A stretch of 64,000 nt of DNA from Levilactobacillus brevis ATCC 14869 = DSM 20054 (GTDB taxonomy: Bacteria > Bacillota > Bacilli > Lactobacillales > Lactobacillaceae), in the NCBI RefSeq assembly GCF_001433855.1, contig NZ_AZCP01000001.1, positions 157,722 to 221,721 on the forward strand, in the 5' to 3' direction. Positions 1 through 8,450 of the stretch are shown here, piece by piece. Numbering within the stretch: the stretch's first letter is position 1; the number at the start of each line of letters is the position of its first letter. The notes under the pieces were generated by a model. It ran no database searches and was not told where the DNA came from. It saw only the letters and a list, made by a program, of their open reading frames with translations. Both the position numbers and the translations under genes were made by a program.

Positions 1-1
1 C

Positions 2-94
2 TTGGAAACGACGGATGGACAATCCTTTAAGTTAATTGACTGGAATGATACGAGTTTCTTAACGGCAACGGCCACGCCGACCGATACAATTTAA
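2..94 (+). CDS. 3' end of an upstream gene, possibly histidine phosphatase family
   Basis: An open frame enters from the left edge and ends at a TAA at 92-94, nine bases before the next gene. Only 30 codons are visible. The last residues, ...KLIDWNDTSFL followed by a Thr/Ala-rich tail, resemble the C-terminal strand of phosphoglycerate-mutase-like histidine phosphatases, which often end in a W/YNDTSHL-type sequence. That is a weak resemblance and the catalytic part is outside the window, so the family is a guess. The close spacing suggests it is co-transcribed with the TPR gene and recD2. Confidence 0.35.
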   Translation: METTDGQSFKLIDWNDTSFLTATATPTDTI

Positions 95-103
95 GGTGAG
101 AAA

Positions 104-784
104 ATGACAGAAAAAAAGAGTGATCGTACAGCAGCAAAAAAGCGTTCGGAACAGGCCGTACATGAGTTGGTAACGCGGATTGATACCCATCCGGGGGATG
201 CTGACGCCTACTATGAATTAGCCACTGTTCTAGTTGATTTGAAATCATTTGCCCAAGCAGAAGAATTGCTGATGAAGGCACTTGGGCTATTCCAAGCGCA
301 GCCGGCAGTTGTCGATAAACTACATTATGGCCTAGGCAACGTTTACTATGCTGCCGAAGATTATCCTAAGGCCATTCAACAGTTTGACAGTTTAGGCGCG
401 CAGTGGAAGGGGGCCGGTTATTTGATGTTGGCTCAGAGCTATATGGCCAATGGTGACCACAAACGAGCCCTAGCGTTTGCGTTGACGGCTCTTGCCAGTC
501 AACCCGACGATGTTGCCCCACTGCAAGTGGTTGCCGAAAATCTGTTAGCATTGGGGAATATGGCCCAGGCGGCTCAGTATTATGACCAACTCTTGGCGAT
601 TGATCCTAAAAATGGACGGGCAACCTTTGATCGTGGGCTGGTGGCGATGGTGCAAGGAACACCTTACGCCGATTACTTTGAACGCGCCCAGGCGTTAGAT
701 CCCCAATACTTCGAGCAAGGCCAACAACGATTGGCTGATATTGAAAAATTCATGCAACAAAAACCTGATTCAGATCAGCAGTAA
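104..784 (+). CDS. Tetratricopeptide repeat protein
   Basis: A 226-residue soluble protein with a Lys/Arg-rich first 15 residues, followed by four or five degenerate TPR helix pairs between about residues 30 and 175 (for example YYELATVLVDLKSFAQAEELL and AAQYYDQLLAIDPKNGRATF). TPRs are protein-protein interaction scaffolds; no catalytic domain is visible. The ATG at 104 follows AAGGTGAG at a good distance. The gene ends 14 bases before recD2, and a TPR gene directly upstream of recD2 is a recurring arrangement in lactobacilli, so the two are probably one transcript. The partner protein cannot be inferred from sequence. Confidence 0.85.
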   Translation: MTEKKSDRTAAKKRSEQAVHELVTRIDTHPGDADAYYELATVLVDLKSFAQAEELLMKALGLFQAQPAVVDKLHYGLGNVYYAAEDYPKAIQQFDSLGAQWKGAGYLMLAQSYMANGDHKRALAFALTALASQPDDVAPLQVVAENLLALGNMAQAAQYYDQLLAIDPKNGRATFDRGLVAMVQGTPYADYFERAQALDPQYFEQGQQRLADIEKFMQQKPDSDQQ

Positions 785-798
785 AGGAGACGACACAG

Positions 799-3324
799 AT
801 GGCAACCGAATCGCTAGACTTATTTGCAACCGATAACGCTGGGCAACCAGACTTTGTGGTCGGCACTGTCAGTGCGGTCTTTTTTGCCAGTAATGATAGT
901 TTTTATAAGGTGATGCTGGTTAAGGTTTCTGAAACGAGTCTGGATTGGCACGAAGATGAGATTGTGGTGACGGGCAACTTTGCCGATGTTAAGGATGACG
1001 TGACGTACCGCTTTACGGGTAAACGTGTCGAACATCCCAAGTATGGCGTACAGTTTCAAGCCGATAACTATCAAAATGAAACACCGACCTCCCGTAGTGG
1101 GGTGATTGCTTATTTAAGTGGTGATGATTTCCCGGGATTGGGTAAGAAAACGGCAGAAAAAATTGTTGATGCGTTGGGCACCAACGCAATCGAAGAAATT
1201 CTAAATGACAGTGCAGTGTTAGCGCCATTGGGTTTGTCACCTAAAGTGACGGCTACATTGGTGAGCCAATTGCAGACCAATAATGGGATGGAGCAGATTA
1301 TCATTGGCTTGAATGGATATGGATTTGGTAGCTCGCTCGCTGCAGCCATTTATAATCGATATCAAGAAAAAACTTTGGACGTCATTCACGAGAATCCTTA
1401 TCAGTTAGCTGAGGATATTACGGGAGTCAGCTTCAAACGAGCCGACCAGATTGCCACGCAACTGGGTTATGCCGCGGATAAACCAGAGCGACTGCAGGCG
1501 GGACTCTTACAGACCTTGACAGATTTATCAGTTGCTAATGGGGATACCTACACAACGGCCAAACCACTGTTAAACCAAGCGCTGAGCTTGTTGGAAAATT
1601 CGCGCAATGTGCGATTAGAGCCAACTAAGCTGGCCGATCAACTCTTAGAATTGGCTAAACAGCAAAAAGTGGTGGGCGATGACCAACGGATTTACTTGAA
1701 AGCCCTATACGATGCTGAGTGGCAAGTGGCTGAACATTTGCAACGGTTGTTACAAGCGGATACCCAGCAAGCGACGTTCAGTGAAGAGGCGATTGCCAAA
1801 CAACTGCGGATTGTTGAAAAGCAGGCCGATATTGTCTATGATGATTCGCAAACGGCGGCTTTAACGGCAGCCTTGCAAGCAAAAATAATGCTCCTAACCG
1901 GTGGCCCTGGTACCGGAAAAACGACGATTATTCGTGGACTGGTGAACTTATATGCCCGGCTGCATGAGGTCTCTTTGGATATTAATGAGTATAAAGATAA
2001 AACCTTTCCGATTCTGTTAGCGGCCCCCACTGGTCGAGCGGCTAAACGTATGAGTGAATCAACGGGATTGCCAGCGTCAACCATTCATCGGTTATTAGGG
2101 TTAACCGGTCGGGAAACAGATCTCGATGCGGCTACGACCAAAGATTTAGAAGGGGGACTGCTGATTATTGACGAAGTCTCCATGGTCGATGTCTATCTGA
2201 TGAAGACGCTGTTGCGAGCAGTTCCGGTGGGGATGCAGGTCATCTTGGTAGGTGATAAGGATCAGCTGCCATCAGTCGGGCCTGGTCAGGTATTCCATGA
2301 TTTACTGGCGAGTGATCAATTGGCAAAGATTCAACTGGATACGATCTATCGGCAGGGTGATGGGTCATCCATTATTCCGTTAGCACACGCTATCAAGGCG
2401 GGAAAGTTACCAGCCGATTTTACCCAGAACCACGCCGATCGCTCCTTTATCGCGTGCCATGCCAACCAAGTAGAAAGTGTCATTGATCAGATTGTCGCTA
2501 AGGCGCACGCTAAGGGATTCTCTGCCAGTGATATCCAAGTATTGGCGCCCATGTATCGGGGGTCAGCGGGGATTGATCGACTGAACGTGGTGTTACAGAA
2601 TATTTTAAATCCGAAAAAAACGGCCCGGCAAAAGGAAGTCACTTTTCGCAATCAACAGTTTCGGATTGGAGATAAAGTCTTACACCTGGTCAACAGCCCA
2701 GAGAATAATGTTTTTAATGGTGATATTGGGACGATCACGGGGATTGATTTGGCGAGCGATAAAAATAGTAAAGTTAAAAGTGATCAATTAACAATTGCCT
2801 TTGAACAAACCGAGGTAACCTATGCACGTAATGATTGGATTCGGCTGACGCTAGCCTATTGTATGTCGATCCATAAGGCCCAAGGCTCAGAATTCAAACT
2901 GGTCATTTTGCCAATGGTGAGCCAGTATAATCGGATGCTCCAACGGAATCTATTGTATACGGCCGTAACGCGAGCTGCCGATATGTTAATTCTACTGGGA
3001 GAACCGCAGGCGTTTGAAACCTGTGTGACGAATTTATCCGTTAACCGGCATACAACCCTGACAACGCGGATTCAGACGGTCTTAGATCCAGATAAAATGG
3101 CAGCAGTATCGTCAAAGTCGGCTGATGACGCACAACCACAACCGGTGGCGGTAGCTGAACCGGCAGCAGTGGCCGATGCTTCGGTCCCAACGACCGATCA
3201 TGACGTGGCGACTGCCACAGCTCAGGACTATCAATTGACACCGGCGCTAGTTCAGGCGCGACAGATTGATCCAATGATTGGCATGCAAGGCATTACCCCG
3301 CAACAATTTATGCCATCGTTATAA
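799..3324 (+). CDS. recD2: RecD2-type 5'-3' DNA helicase
   Basis: An 841-residue SF1B helicase of the stand-alone RecD2 (YrrC) type found in bacteria without RecBC; it unwinds DNA 5' to 3' in repair and replication-fork maintenance. The N-terminal OB-like region and helix-hairpin-helix (about residues 107-125, GDDFPGLGKKTAEKI) precede the motor. Walker A is GGPGTGKTT (about 367-375) and Walker B is LLIIDEVSMVD (about 452-462). The C-terminal UvrD-like motifs are SIHKAQGSEF (about 690) and YTAVTRA (about 720). After about residue 755 comes a low-complexity Ala/Val/Pro/Asp tail of some 60 residues that ends in a conserved-looking DPMIGMQGITP segment. The ATG at 799 follows AAAGGAGACGA. Confidence 0.95.
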   Translation: MATESLDLFATDNAGQPDFVVGTVSAVFFASNDSFYKVMLVKVSETSLDWHEDEIVVTGNFADVKDDVTYRFTGKRVEHPKYGVQFQADNYQNETPTSRSGVIAYLSGDDFPGLGKKTAEKIVDALGTNAIEEILNDSAVLAPLGLSPKVTATLVSQLQTNNGMEQIIIGLNGYGFGSSLAAAIYNRYQEKTLDVIHENPYQLAEDITGVSFKRADQIATQLGYAADKPERLQAGLLQTLTDLSVANGDTYTTAKPLLNQALSLLENSRNVRLEPTKLADQLLELAKQQKVVGDDQRIYLKALYDAEWQVAEHLQRLLQADTQQATFSEEAIAKQLRIVEKQADIVYDDSQTAALTAALQAKIMLLTGGPGTGKTTIIRGLVNLYARLHEVSLDINEYKDKTFPILLAAPTGRAAKRMSESTGLPASTIHRLLGLTGRETDLDAATTKDLEGGLLIIDEVSMVDVYLMKTLLRAVPVGMQVILVGDKDQLPSVGPGQVFHDLLASDQLAKIQLDTIYRQGDGSSIIPLAHAIKAGKLPADFTQNHADRSFIACHANQVESVIDQIVAKAHAKGFSASDIQVLAPMYRGSAGIDRLNVVLQNILNPKKTARQKEVTFRNQQFRIGDKVLHLVNSPENNVFNGDIGTITGIDLASDKNSKVKSDQLTIAFEQTEVTYARNDWIRLTLAYCMSIHKAQGSEFKLVILPMVSQYNRMLQRNLLYTAVTRAADMLILLGEPQAFETCVTNLSVNRHTTLTTRIQTVLDPDKMAAVSSKSADDAQPQPVAVAEPAAVADASVPTTDHDVATATAQDYQLTPALVQARQIDPMIGMQGITPQQFMPSL

Positions 3325-3419
3325 AATAGCGGTTGCAGGCGTTGCGTTTCTGAAAAAAGATTGCGATAATATAGAGAGACTAAAATTACGATTTGTGGAG
3401 ATCCCACAGGGAGGCTGTC

Positions 3420-4406
3420 ATGGCAGAACACGTTGAAGCTGGTAAAATGAAGGTATTTGCCTTAAACTCAAACCGGCCACTTGCTGAAAAGATTGCAAAA
3501 GCAGCGGGTGTGACGCTTGGAAAGTCCACCATTAAGCATTTTAGTGATGGTGAAATTCAAATAAGTATTGACGAAAGTATTCGGGGCGATGAATTATTTT
3601 TAATTCAGTCGGTTTCTGATCCAGTCAATACGAATTTGATGGAACTGTTGATCATGGTTGATGCGGCCCGACGCGCTAGTGCCGAAAAGATCAACGTGGT
3701 GGTGCCCTACTATGGCTACTCACGAGCTGACCGAAAAGCCCGTTCTCGTGAGCCAATTACGGCCAAGTTAATTGCCTCCATGATGCAGATGGATGGGGTT
3801 GACCGGGTCATTACGCTGGACTTACATGCGGCGCAATTACAAGGGTTCTTTGATATTCCCGTCGATCATTTACAAAGTGACCGGCTACTGACGAGTTATT
3901 TTGACCAGAATCCACGATTAGCAGATGAAGATATTGTGGTTGTCGCACCAGATCACGCGGGCGTGAGTCGTGCGCGGCGCTTAGCCGAATTATTGGGCGC
4001 CCCAATTGCTATTATCGACAATCGGTCAGAAACAGAAAATGCGGCTCATCCGGATGCGGTGATTGGAAATGTGACTGGAAAGCACGCGATCTTAGTGGAT
4101 GACATCATTGATACGGCAATTCGGATTACGGTGTCAGCGGAAGCGTTGAAACGGGCAGGTGCGGCTGATGTTTTTGCTTGCGCGACGCACGCGGTTCTAT
4201 CCGGCGATGCGACCCAACGAATTGATGATTCAGTGTTGGAAAAGGTCGTAATTACCGATTCGATTCAGTTGCCGGAGGACAAACAGAGCGATAAGTTTGA
4301 AATCTTATCTGTTGGTGAACTATTCGGTAAGGCGATTGATTTGATTTATCATGAGCAACCGGTGGATTCTTTATTCCACGGTTCATTGAAACGTCAAAAG
4401 CAATAA
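3420..4406 (+). CDS. prs2: Divergent ribose-phosphate pyrophosphokinase paralogue (Prs2), catalytic residues substituted
   Basis: A 328-residue protein homologous along its whole length to class I PRPP synthetase, which makes PRPP from ribose-5-phosphate and ATP. The fold-defining motifs are present: FSDGEI (41-46), [12 protein letters not shown] (106-117) and [17 protein letters not shown] (134-150). Several catalytic sites differ. The flexible catalytic loop, normally DKRRP, reads D200-N-R-S-E, so the equivalents of B. subtilis Lys197 and Arg199 are Asn and Ser. The ribose-phosphate loop DDxIDTAGT reads DDIIDTAIR (227-235). The ATP-contact Arg-Gln pair reads Arg-Ala (102-103). It may be an inactive or regulatory paralogue, with the main prs elsewhere. 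The start at 3420 is chosen because AGGGAGG lies seven bases upstream; an in-frame ATG at 3393 has no site. Confidence 0.85.
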   Translation: MAEHVEAGKMKVFALNSNRPLAEKIAKAAGVTLGKSTIKHFSDGEIQISIDESIRGDELFLIQSVSDPVNTNLMELLIMVDAARRASAEKINVVVPYYGYSRADRKARSREPITAKLIASMMQMDGVDRVITLDLHAAQLQGFFDIPVDHLQSDRLLTSYFDQNPRLADEDIVVVAPDHAGVSRARRLAELLGAPIAIIDNRSETENAAHPDAVIGNVTGKHAILVDDIIDTAIRITVSAEALKRAGAADVFACATHAVLSGDATQRIDDSVLEKVVITDSIQLPEDKQSDKFEILSVGELFGKAIDLIYHEQPVDSLFHGSLKRQKQ

Positions 4407-4418
4407 GTGTTGACCGTT

Positions 4419-4449
4419 ACCGCTACTAGCTGGTGGCGGTTTTTATTTT
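4419..4449 (+). terminator. Rho-independent terminator after prs2
   Basis: An 8-bp stem (4419-4426 with 4433-4440, one G-T pair) closes a 6-base loop and is followed by TTTTATTTT. Confidence 0.85.
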
Positions 4450-4472
4450 GATGAAGAAAGTAGGTGGCGTAA

Positions 4473-5165
4473 ATGCGACGTTACCAACAAGCCCAATTAT
4501 TTCAACTACGCGAGATTGCTATGGGATTGACCTTTATTGGTGGTTTTATCGATGCGTATACGTTTGGTCAACGGGGTGGGGTTCTAGCGGCTGGTCAAAC
4601 GGGTAACTTGATTTTTCTCAGTGTTGACATTGCCCAGCATAACTTGCCGGGTGTGCTCACAAAGTTATTGACGGTAGTATTCTTTATCCTCGGGGTTGTG
4701 ACCGTGGGATTACTTAATTATCGATTGCGGCCGACCTCTCACTACTGGCGCTTACCCACGTTATTGGCAGAGTTTGTAGTTTGCCTGGTCGTTGGTGGGT
4801 TGCCAGAGACGGTTCCTAATTTGATTGTGACGCCGCCACTGGCGTTTGTGATGGCAATGCAGACGACGGCCTTTGGTCACATTGAAGGGCATGGGTACAA
4901 TAATGTTTTTTCAACCGGTAATTTAAAAAAAGCAACATCGGCGTTGACGGATTATTTTATCTATCGACAGCCCGGAACACTGACAACCGGGATCATTTAC
5001 GGCGGTTTAGTTGTCAGCTTTGCAGGCGGAGCGATTATTTCAGCGTTATTGCAAGGGTGGCTTTTAGGTCGAACGATTTGGTGTGCAGCCGGCCTCTTGC
5101 TGATCGTTGGTGGTTATTATATGTGGTTATTGTTTAAGCGCCAAGATGATGCGTTCGATCAATGA
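4473..5165 (+). CDS. DUF1275 (YoaK) family membrane protein
   Basis: A 230-residue polytopic inner-membrane protein with six predicted hydrophobic segments. The N-terminal FIGGFIDAYTF...GGVLAAGQTGNLI (about residues 23-48) is the hallmark of the DUF1275/YoaK family. A second family motif is AMQTTAFGHIEGHGYNNVFSTGNLKKA (about 128-154). The molecular function of this family is not established; transport is often assumed. The ATG at 4473 has a weak GTAGGTGG site upstream. It stands alone between two terminators. Confidence 0.85.
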   Translation: MRRYQQAQLFQLREIAMGLTFIGGFIDAYTFGQRGGVLAAGQTGNLIFLSVDIAQHNLPGVLTKLLTVVFFILGVVTVGLLNYRLRPTSHYWRLPTLLAEFVVCLVVGGLPETVPNLIVTPPLAFVMAMQTTAFGHIEGHGYNNVFSTGNLKKATSALTDYFIYRQPGTLTTGIIYGGLVVSFAGGAIISALLQGWLLGRTIWCAAGLLLIVGGYYMWLLFKRQDDAFDQ

Positions 5166-5168
5166 GCA

Positions 5169-5220
5169 AGTTAAAAAGGGAACTGAACCTGTGGTGAACA
5201 GGCCAGTTCCCTTTTTAACT
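5169..5220. terminator. Bidirectional terminator between yoaK and the ABC permease
   Basis: A perfect 17-bp inverted repeat (5169-5185 and 5204-5220) with A-rich and T-rich ends, so it can serve the converging genes on both sides. Confidence 0.9.
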
Positions 5221-5226
5221 GACAGA

Positions 5227-5916
5227 TTAGAGTAGTTTCAAATGTGCTTTAGGACGATCAAAGTCCAACCACCGTTCTAATTGATTCTGTCCGGTGGTAA
5301 TGACCACGCAACATAGCCAATATAAAATGGCAATGGTGATGTAAATAGTCATATAATCTTGATTAGCGCCAGCTACAATTTTAGCTTGCATAAATATGTC
5401 TGTCACGGTAATCATGGCAGCGAGCGACGTTCCCTTAAACATATCCAGCAAAATATTACCAAGTGCGGGAATACTGATACGAAAAGCCTGCGGAATAATG
5501 ATAAAACGCATAACTTTCCGATAGGGTAGCCCAATCGAATAAGCCGCCTCATATTGCCCGTGATCGATTCCTAAGAAGGCGGAACGAAAGACTTCGGAGA
5601 CGAAGGCTGCAGCCCCTAAAGTGAAGGAAATAATCGCCGCTGGAACGGCCGTTAAGCCAAAGCCAAAGTAGACAATAAACAAGACAACTAACATCGGCAC
5701 GCCACGCATAAAGGAAATATAGGCGCGGGCTAATCCATGGAGCACCCGTACGTGACTCAATTGAGCCAGAGTGAGTAACATGCCCCAAATTGTGGCTAGT
5801 CCGAAAGCCATGACGGTTAGAAAGATGGTCATGGGTAACCCACTCAAAATTTGTGGAATTGATGACCACGCTAACGGCGCATTAAAGAATCCTGGGATTG
5901 ACAAATATTTCAGCAT
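5227..5916 (-). CDS. Amino-acid ABC transporter permease (HisM/GlnP type)
   Basis: A 229-residue membrane subunit of a polar-amino-acid uptake ABC transporter. It has about five hydrophobic segments and the permease EAA loop, EAAYSIGLPYRKVMRFIIIPQ (about residues 133-153), which contacts the ATPase. The N-terminal LSGLPMTIFLTVMAFGLATIWG is typical of the His/Glu/Gln permease family. Its ATG (5914-5916) lies 18 bases after the binding-protein gene, with AGGTGA upstream, so the two form one operon. No ATPase gene is present; the next gene on this strand side is separated by a strong terminator, so the ATPase must be supplied from another locus. Confidence 0.92.
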   Translation of the reverse strand: MLKYLSIPGFFNAPLAWSSIPQILSGLPMTIFLTVMAFGLATIWGMLLTLAQLSHVRVLHGLARAYISFMRGVPMLVVLFIVYFGFGLTAVPAAIISFTLGAAAFVSEVFRSAFLGIDHGQYEAAYSIGLPYRKVMRFIIIPQAFRISIPALGNILLDMFKGTSLAAMITVTDIFMQAKIVAGANQDYMTIYITIAILYWLCCVVITTGQNQLERWLDFDRPKAHLKLL

Positions 5917-5934
5917 CGCTGGTCACCTAGTTTT

Positions 5935-6813
5935 CTATTGGCCCGTATATTTAGACTTAATGGTAAAGTTCTTAGAGATATGGACAGTTGGTTTTTGCGT
6001 TACATCAGCGCCGTAATATTTTTCGGAAATCTTTTTGATTGTGCCATCTTTCAATAATTTCTGAATTTCACGATCAATTTCTTTTTTCAGTTTGGTATTA
6101 CTCTTCTTCATCAAAATACCAACACCTTGGCCATCATCACTGGTGGTAAAGTACATGTTCTTAGCAATGTGTAGGCCATTATTCGGTACCGCTTTGAGAG
6201 CAAGCTTTTGGAGGTAGTAGTCATTCATGATCAAATCGGTCTTGCCATTTTTGACATCTTTTAAGTAGACGTCGTTAGAGACATTATCATAGTTGACCAG
6301 TTTGGCACCTAGCTGTTGCGCCAAGCGTTGATAACCAGTCCCCGCTTCGCCGGCAGCTTTTTTTCCCTTGATATCTGCCCAAGAGTGAATCCCGGAATCG
6401 TCTTTATCCCGGACCACCAAACTATTAAATGAGTGCTTGTACACGGTCGACAAAGCATATTGCTTTTTTCGAGCTGGCGACAAGCCAAAATCATTGGCGG
6501 CCAGATCAGCTTTGCCGGAGTTGACAGCCGTCAGTTGTCCGTCAACACTTAGTTCCTTGAACTGTACCTTCTTGTGCAAGCCCTTAGCAACCGCCCGGAC
6601 GACTTCCACGTCAAAGCCAGTTAACTTACTATTATTTGACGTATGGAACGATGTGGGATATAACGTTCCCGACGTTGCGACAATTAAGGTCTTCTTATTA
6701 GCCACCTTAGTATTCGTTGACGTCTTTGAGGAGGTCCCGCAACCAACGAGAGCACCACTCAAAATAACACTTAACCCTAAACCTAAAACCAACCATTTTT
6801 TCGTCTTATTCAT
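5935..6813 (-). CDS. Amino-acid ABC transporter substrate-binding lipoprotein
   Basis: A 292-residue family 3 periplasmic-type binding protein, anchored to the outer face of the membrane as a lipoprotein. The signal peptide ends in a lipobox, ALVGC, with Cys25 as the lipidation site. The mature part shows the SBP_bac_3 signatures TGFDVEVVRAVAKGL, DLAANDFGLSPARKKQYALS and the ligand-loop GEAGTGYQRLAQQLGA. The ligand is probably a polar amino acid or cystine-like compound, but specificity is not readable. The gene leads a two-gene operon with the permease and has its own well-formed promoter at 6854-6882. Confidence 0.92.
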   Translation of the reverse strand: MNKTKKWLVLGLGLSVILSGALVGCGTSSKTSTNTKVANKKTLIVATSGTLYPTSFHTSNNSKLTGFDVEVVRAVAKGLHKKVQFKELSVDGQLTAVNSGKADLAANDFGLSPARKKQYALSTVYKHSFNSLVVRDKDDSGIHSWADIKGKKAAGEAGTGYQRLAQQLGAKLVNYDNVSNDVYLKDVKNGKTDLIMNDYYLQKLALKAVPNNGLHIAKNMYFTTSDDGQGVGILMKKSNTKLKKEIDREIQKLLKDGTIKKISEKYYGADVTQKPTVHISKNFTIKSKYTGQ

Positions 6814-6853
6814 CCTTTTTCAGTCCTTTCAATTTATGACCTAAGACTTTTTC

Positions 6854-6882
6854 AGTATACCGATTTGAAACCGCTTTTACAA
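6854..6882 (-). promoter_or_regulatory. Sigma-A promoter of the amino-acid ABC operon with an overlapping cre-like site
   Basis: Read on the minus strand, TTGTAA (6877-6882) and TATACT (6854-6859) are separated by 17 bases. A cre-like sequence (TGAAACCGCTTTTA, 6866-6879, one mismatch to the short TGNNANCGNNNNCA consensus) lies in and just upstream of the spacer, where CcpA would block polymerase. Confidence 0.65.
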
Positions 6883-6890
6883 CCGAATGG

Positions 6891-6899
6891 TGGTAAAAT
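6891..6899 (+). promoter_or_regulatory. Extended -10 element for the amidase gene
   Basis: TGG-TAAAAT forms an extended -10 about 50 bases before the amidase start; no good -35 is seen 17 bases upstream. It is divergent from the ABC operon promoter. Confidence 0.4.
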
Positions 6900-6950
6900 A
6901 AAGCTGGTAACTTACTAAAGATTAGAACAAAATCAATGGAGGCGGTTTGG

Positions 6951-8438
6951 ATGGTCGTAACAGATTGGATTGGGACCCCAGCGTTAACTTGGGCCCGACG
7001 GATTAGAGCGGGAGAGGTTAGTCGCCAGGAGCTCATTGAAACGGCGTTAGCGGAGATTGATCGGCAAAATCCACAGCTAAATGCGGTCATCACAACTCGC
7101 CGCGAGAAGGCTTTAGCGGAAGCGGCAGCGCAGAAAGACACGGGCCAGCCCTTTCTCGGTGTCCCATTACTTTTGAAAGGGCTGGGCCAGCAACTGCAGG
7201 GCGAACCAAGCACTAGTGGATCAACACTATTAACAACCAATGTTGCCAGCCAAACAAGTTTTTTTGTGCGGGCCTTACAACACGCCGGATTTATTATCAT
7301 TGGTCAAACCAATTTTCCTGAGTTTGGGTTCAAGAATATCACGGATGCGAAGCTCTACGGGCCGGCGCACAACCCCTGGAATTTAGACTATCAGCCCGGC
7401 GGTTCGTCTGGCGGCGCGGGCGCTGCGGTTGCGGCCGGATTGGTTCCCATTGCGGCCGGTAGCGACGGCGGTGGCTCTATTCGGATTCCATCATCGTGGT
7501 CGGGAACGATTGGGTTGAAGCCTACGCGCGGGCGGGTTCCCGTTGGGCCTAGCGATTGGCGATCATGGCAAGGTGCCGCCATTGATTTTGCGTTAACCCG
7601 GTCAATTGCAGATACAGCGGCGCTATTAGACAGCTTACAAACCCTGCAACCAGCTGCGGTCTTTCAAACCCCATTAGAACGATCCGGGTTCTTCGCCCAG
7701 CTCGATCAACCCGTGCACCCGGGGGTCATTGGCTTTACGACCGAATCACCAGTGGGGACGCCTGTCAGTCCCGAAGCGGTTCAAGCGGTTCAAGATGCGG
7801 TGACTTTCTTACGTGAGCAAGGGTTTGCCGTCGAGGAAATCCATAATCCGATTGATGGCGTGGCTTTAATGGAAAGTTACTACACCATGAATGCCGGTGA
7901 GACAGCAGCCTTCATGACGGAATTAGCGGCTAGTCTGGGTCGGACGCTAACAGCAGATGATATGGAATTACTGACGTGGGCGCTTTATCAAACGGGGAAA
8001 CAAACCTCTGCCGCAGATTATAGTTTAGCTCTAAGCAAGTGGGATCAAGCGGCATGGCAAATGGCCCAGTTACATGCGACTTATCCGATTATTTTGACGC
8101 CAACAACGGCTTGGCCGGCTCCCAAAGTGGGCGATCCATTGGTATCAGCCAGTGACGCGGCCAAGATGGCAGAGATTACGACGATGCGACCAGCGGCACA
8201 AAAACAATTAATTTATGACCAATGGTTACCAGCCCTGACGCGGTCGCCATTTACGCAGCAGGCTAATCTGACGGGAGAACCAGCCATTAGTTTGCCAACA
8301 GCGGTTACCGCGGCCGGATTGCCATTAGGCATTCAATTTAATGCGGCTAAGGGGCAGGAATTAATATTGCTGAGGCTTGGTGCTTTATTTGAACGCGCGG
8401 GAAAGTTAAAATGGTTACATGCGACAAAATTAGATTGA
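6951..8438 (+). CDS. Amidase signature family hydrolase
   Basis: A 495-residue Ser-cisSer-Lys amidase; such enzymes hydrolyse a carboxamide or similar C-N bond. The catalytic lysine lies in VPLLLKG, the glycine/serine signature is GGSSGGAGAAVAAG, and the nucleophile region is GSDGGGSIRIPSS. Length and motif spacing are normal for the family. The closest general class is GatA-like or 6-aminohexanoate/acetamidase-like, but there are no gatB or gatC neighbours, so a role in Glu-tRNA amidation is unlikely; the substrate is unknown. The start at 6951 is preferred over an in-frame ATG at 6936 because GGAGGC sits seven bases before it. The stop overlaps the ribosome-binding site of the next gene, suggesting coupling to the peptide-binding protein. 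Confidence 0.9.
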   Translation: MVVTDWIGTPALTWARRIRAGEVSRQELIETALAEIDRQNPQLNAVITTRREKALAEAAAQKDTGQPFLGVPLLLKGLGQQLQGEPSTSGSTLLTTNVASQTSFFVRALQHAGFIIIGQTNFPEFGFKNITDAKLYGPAHNPWNLDYQPGGSSGGAGAAVAAGLVPIAAGSDGGGSIRIPSSWSGTIGLKPTRGRVPVGPSDWRSWQGAAIDFALTRSIADTAALLDSLQTLQPAAVFQTPLERSGFFAQLDQPVHPGVIGFTTESPVGTPVSPEAVQAVQDAVTFLREQGFAVEEIHNPIDGVALMESYYTMNAGETAAFMTELAASLGRTLTADDMELLTWALYQTGKQTSAADYSLALSKWDQAAWQMAQLHATYPIILTPTTAWPAPKVGDPLVSASDAAKMAEITTMRPAAQKQLIYDQWLPALTRSPFTQQANLTGEPAISLPTAVTAAGLPLGIQFNAAKGQELILLRLGALFERAGKLKWLHATKLD

Positions 8439-8450
8439 GGAGCGAACGTT

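Noticed and set aside
6437-6844. 135-codon plus-strand frame over the amino-acid binding protein
   Set aside because: It is antisense to a clear lipoprotein gene and has no site or family match.
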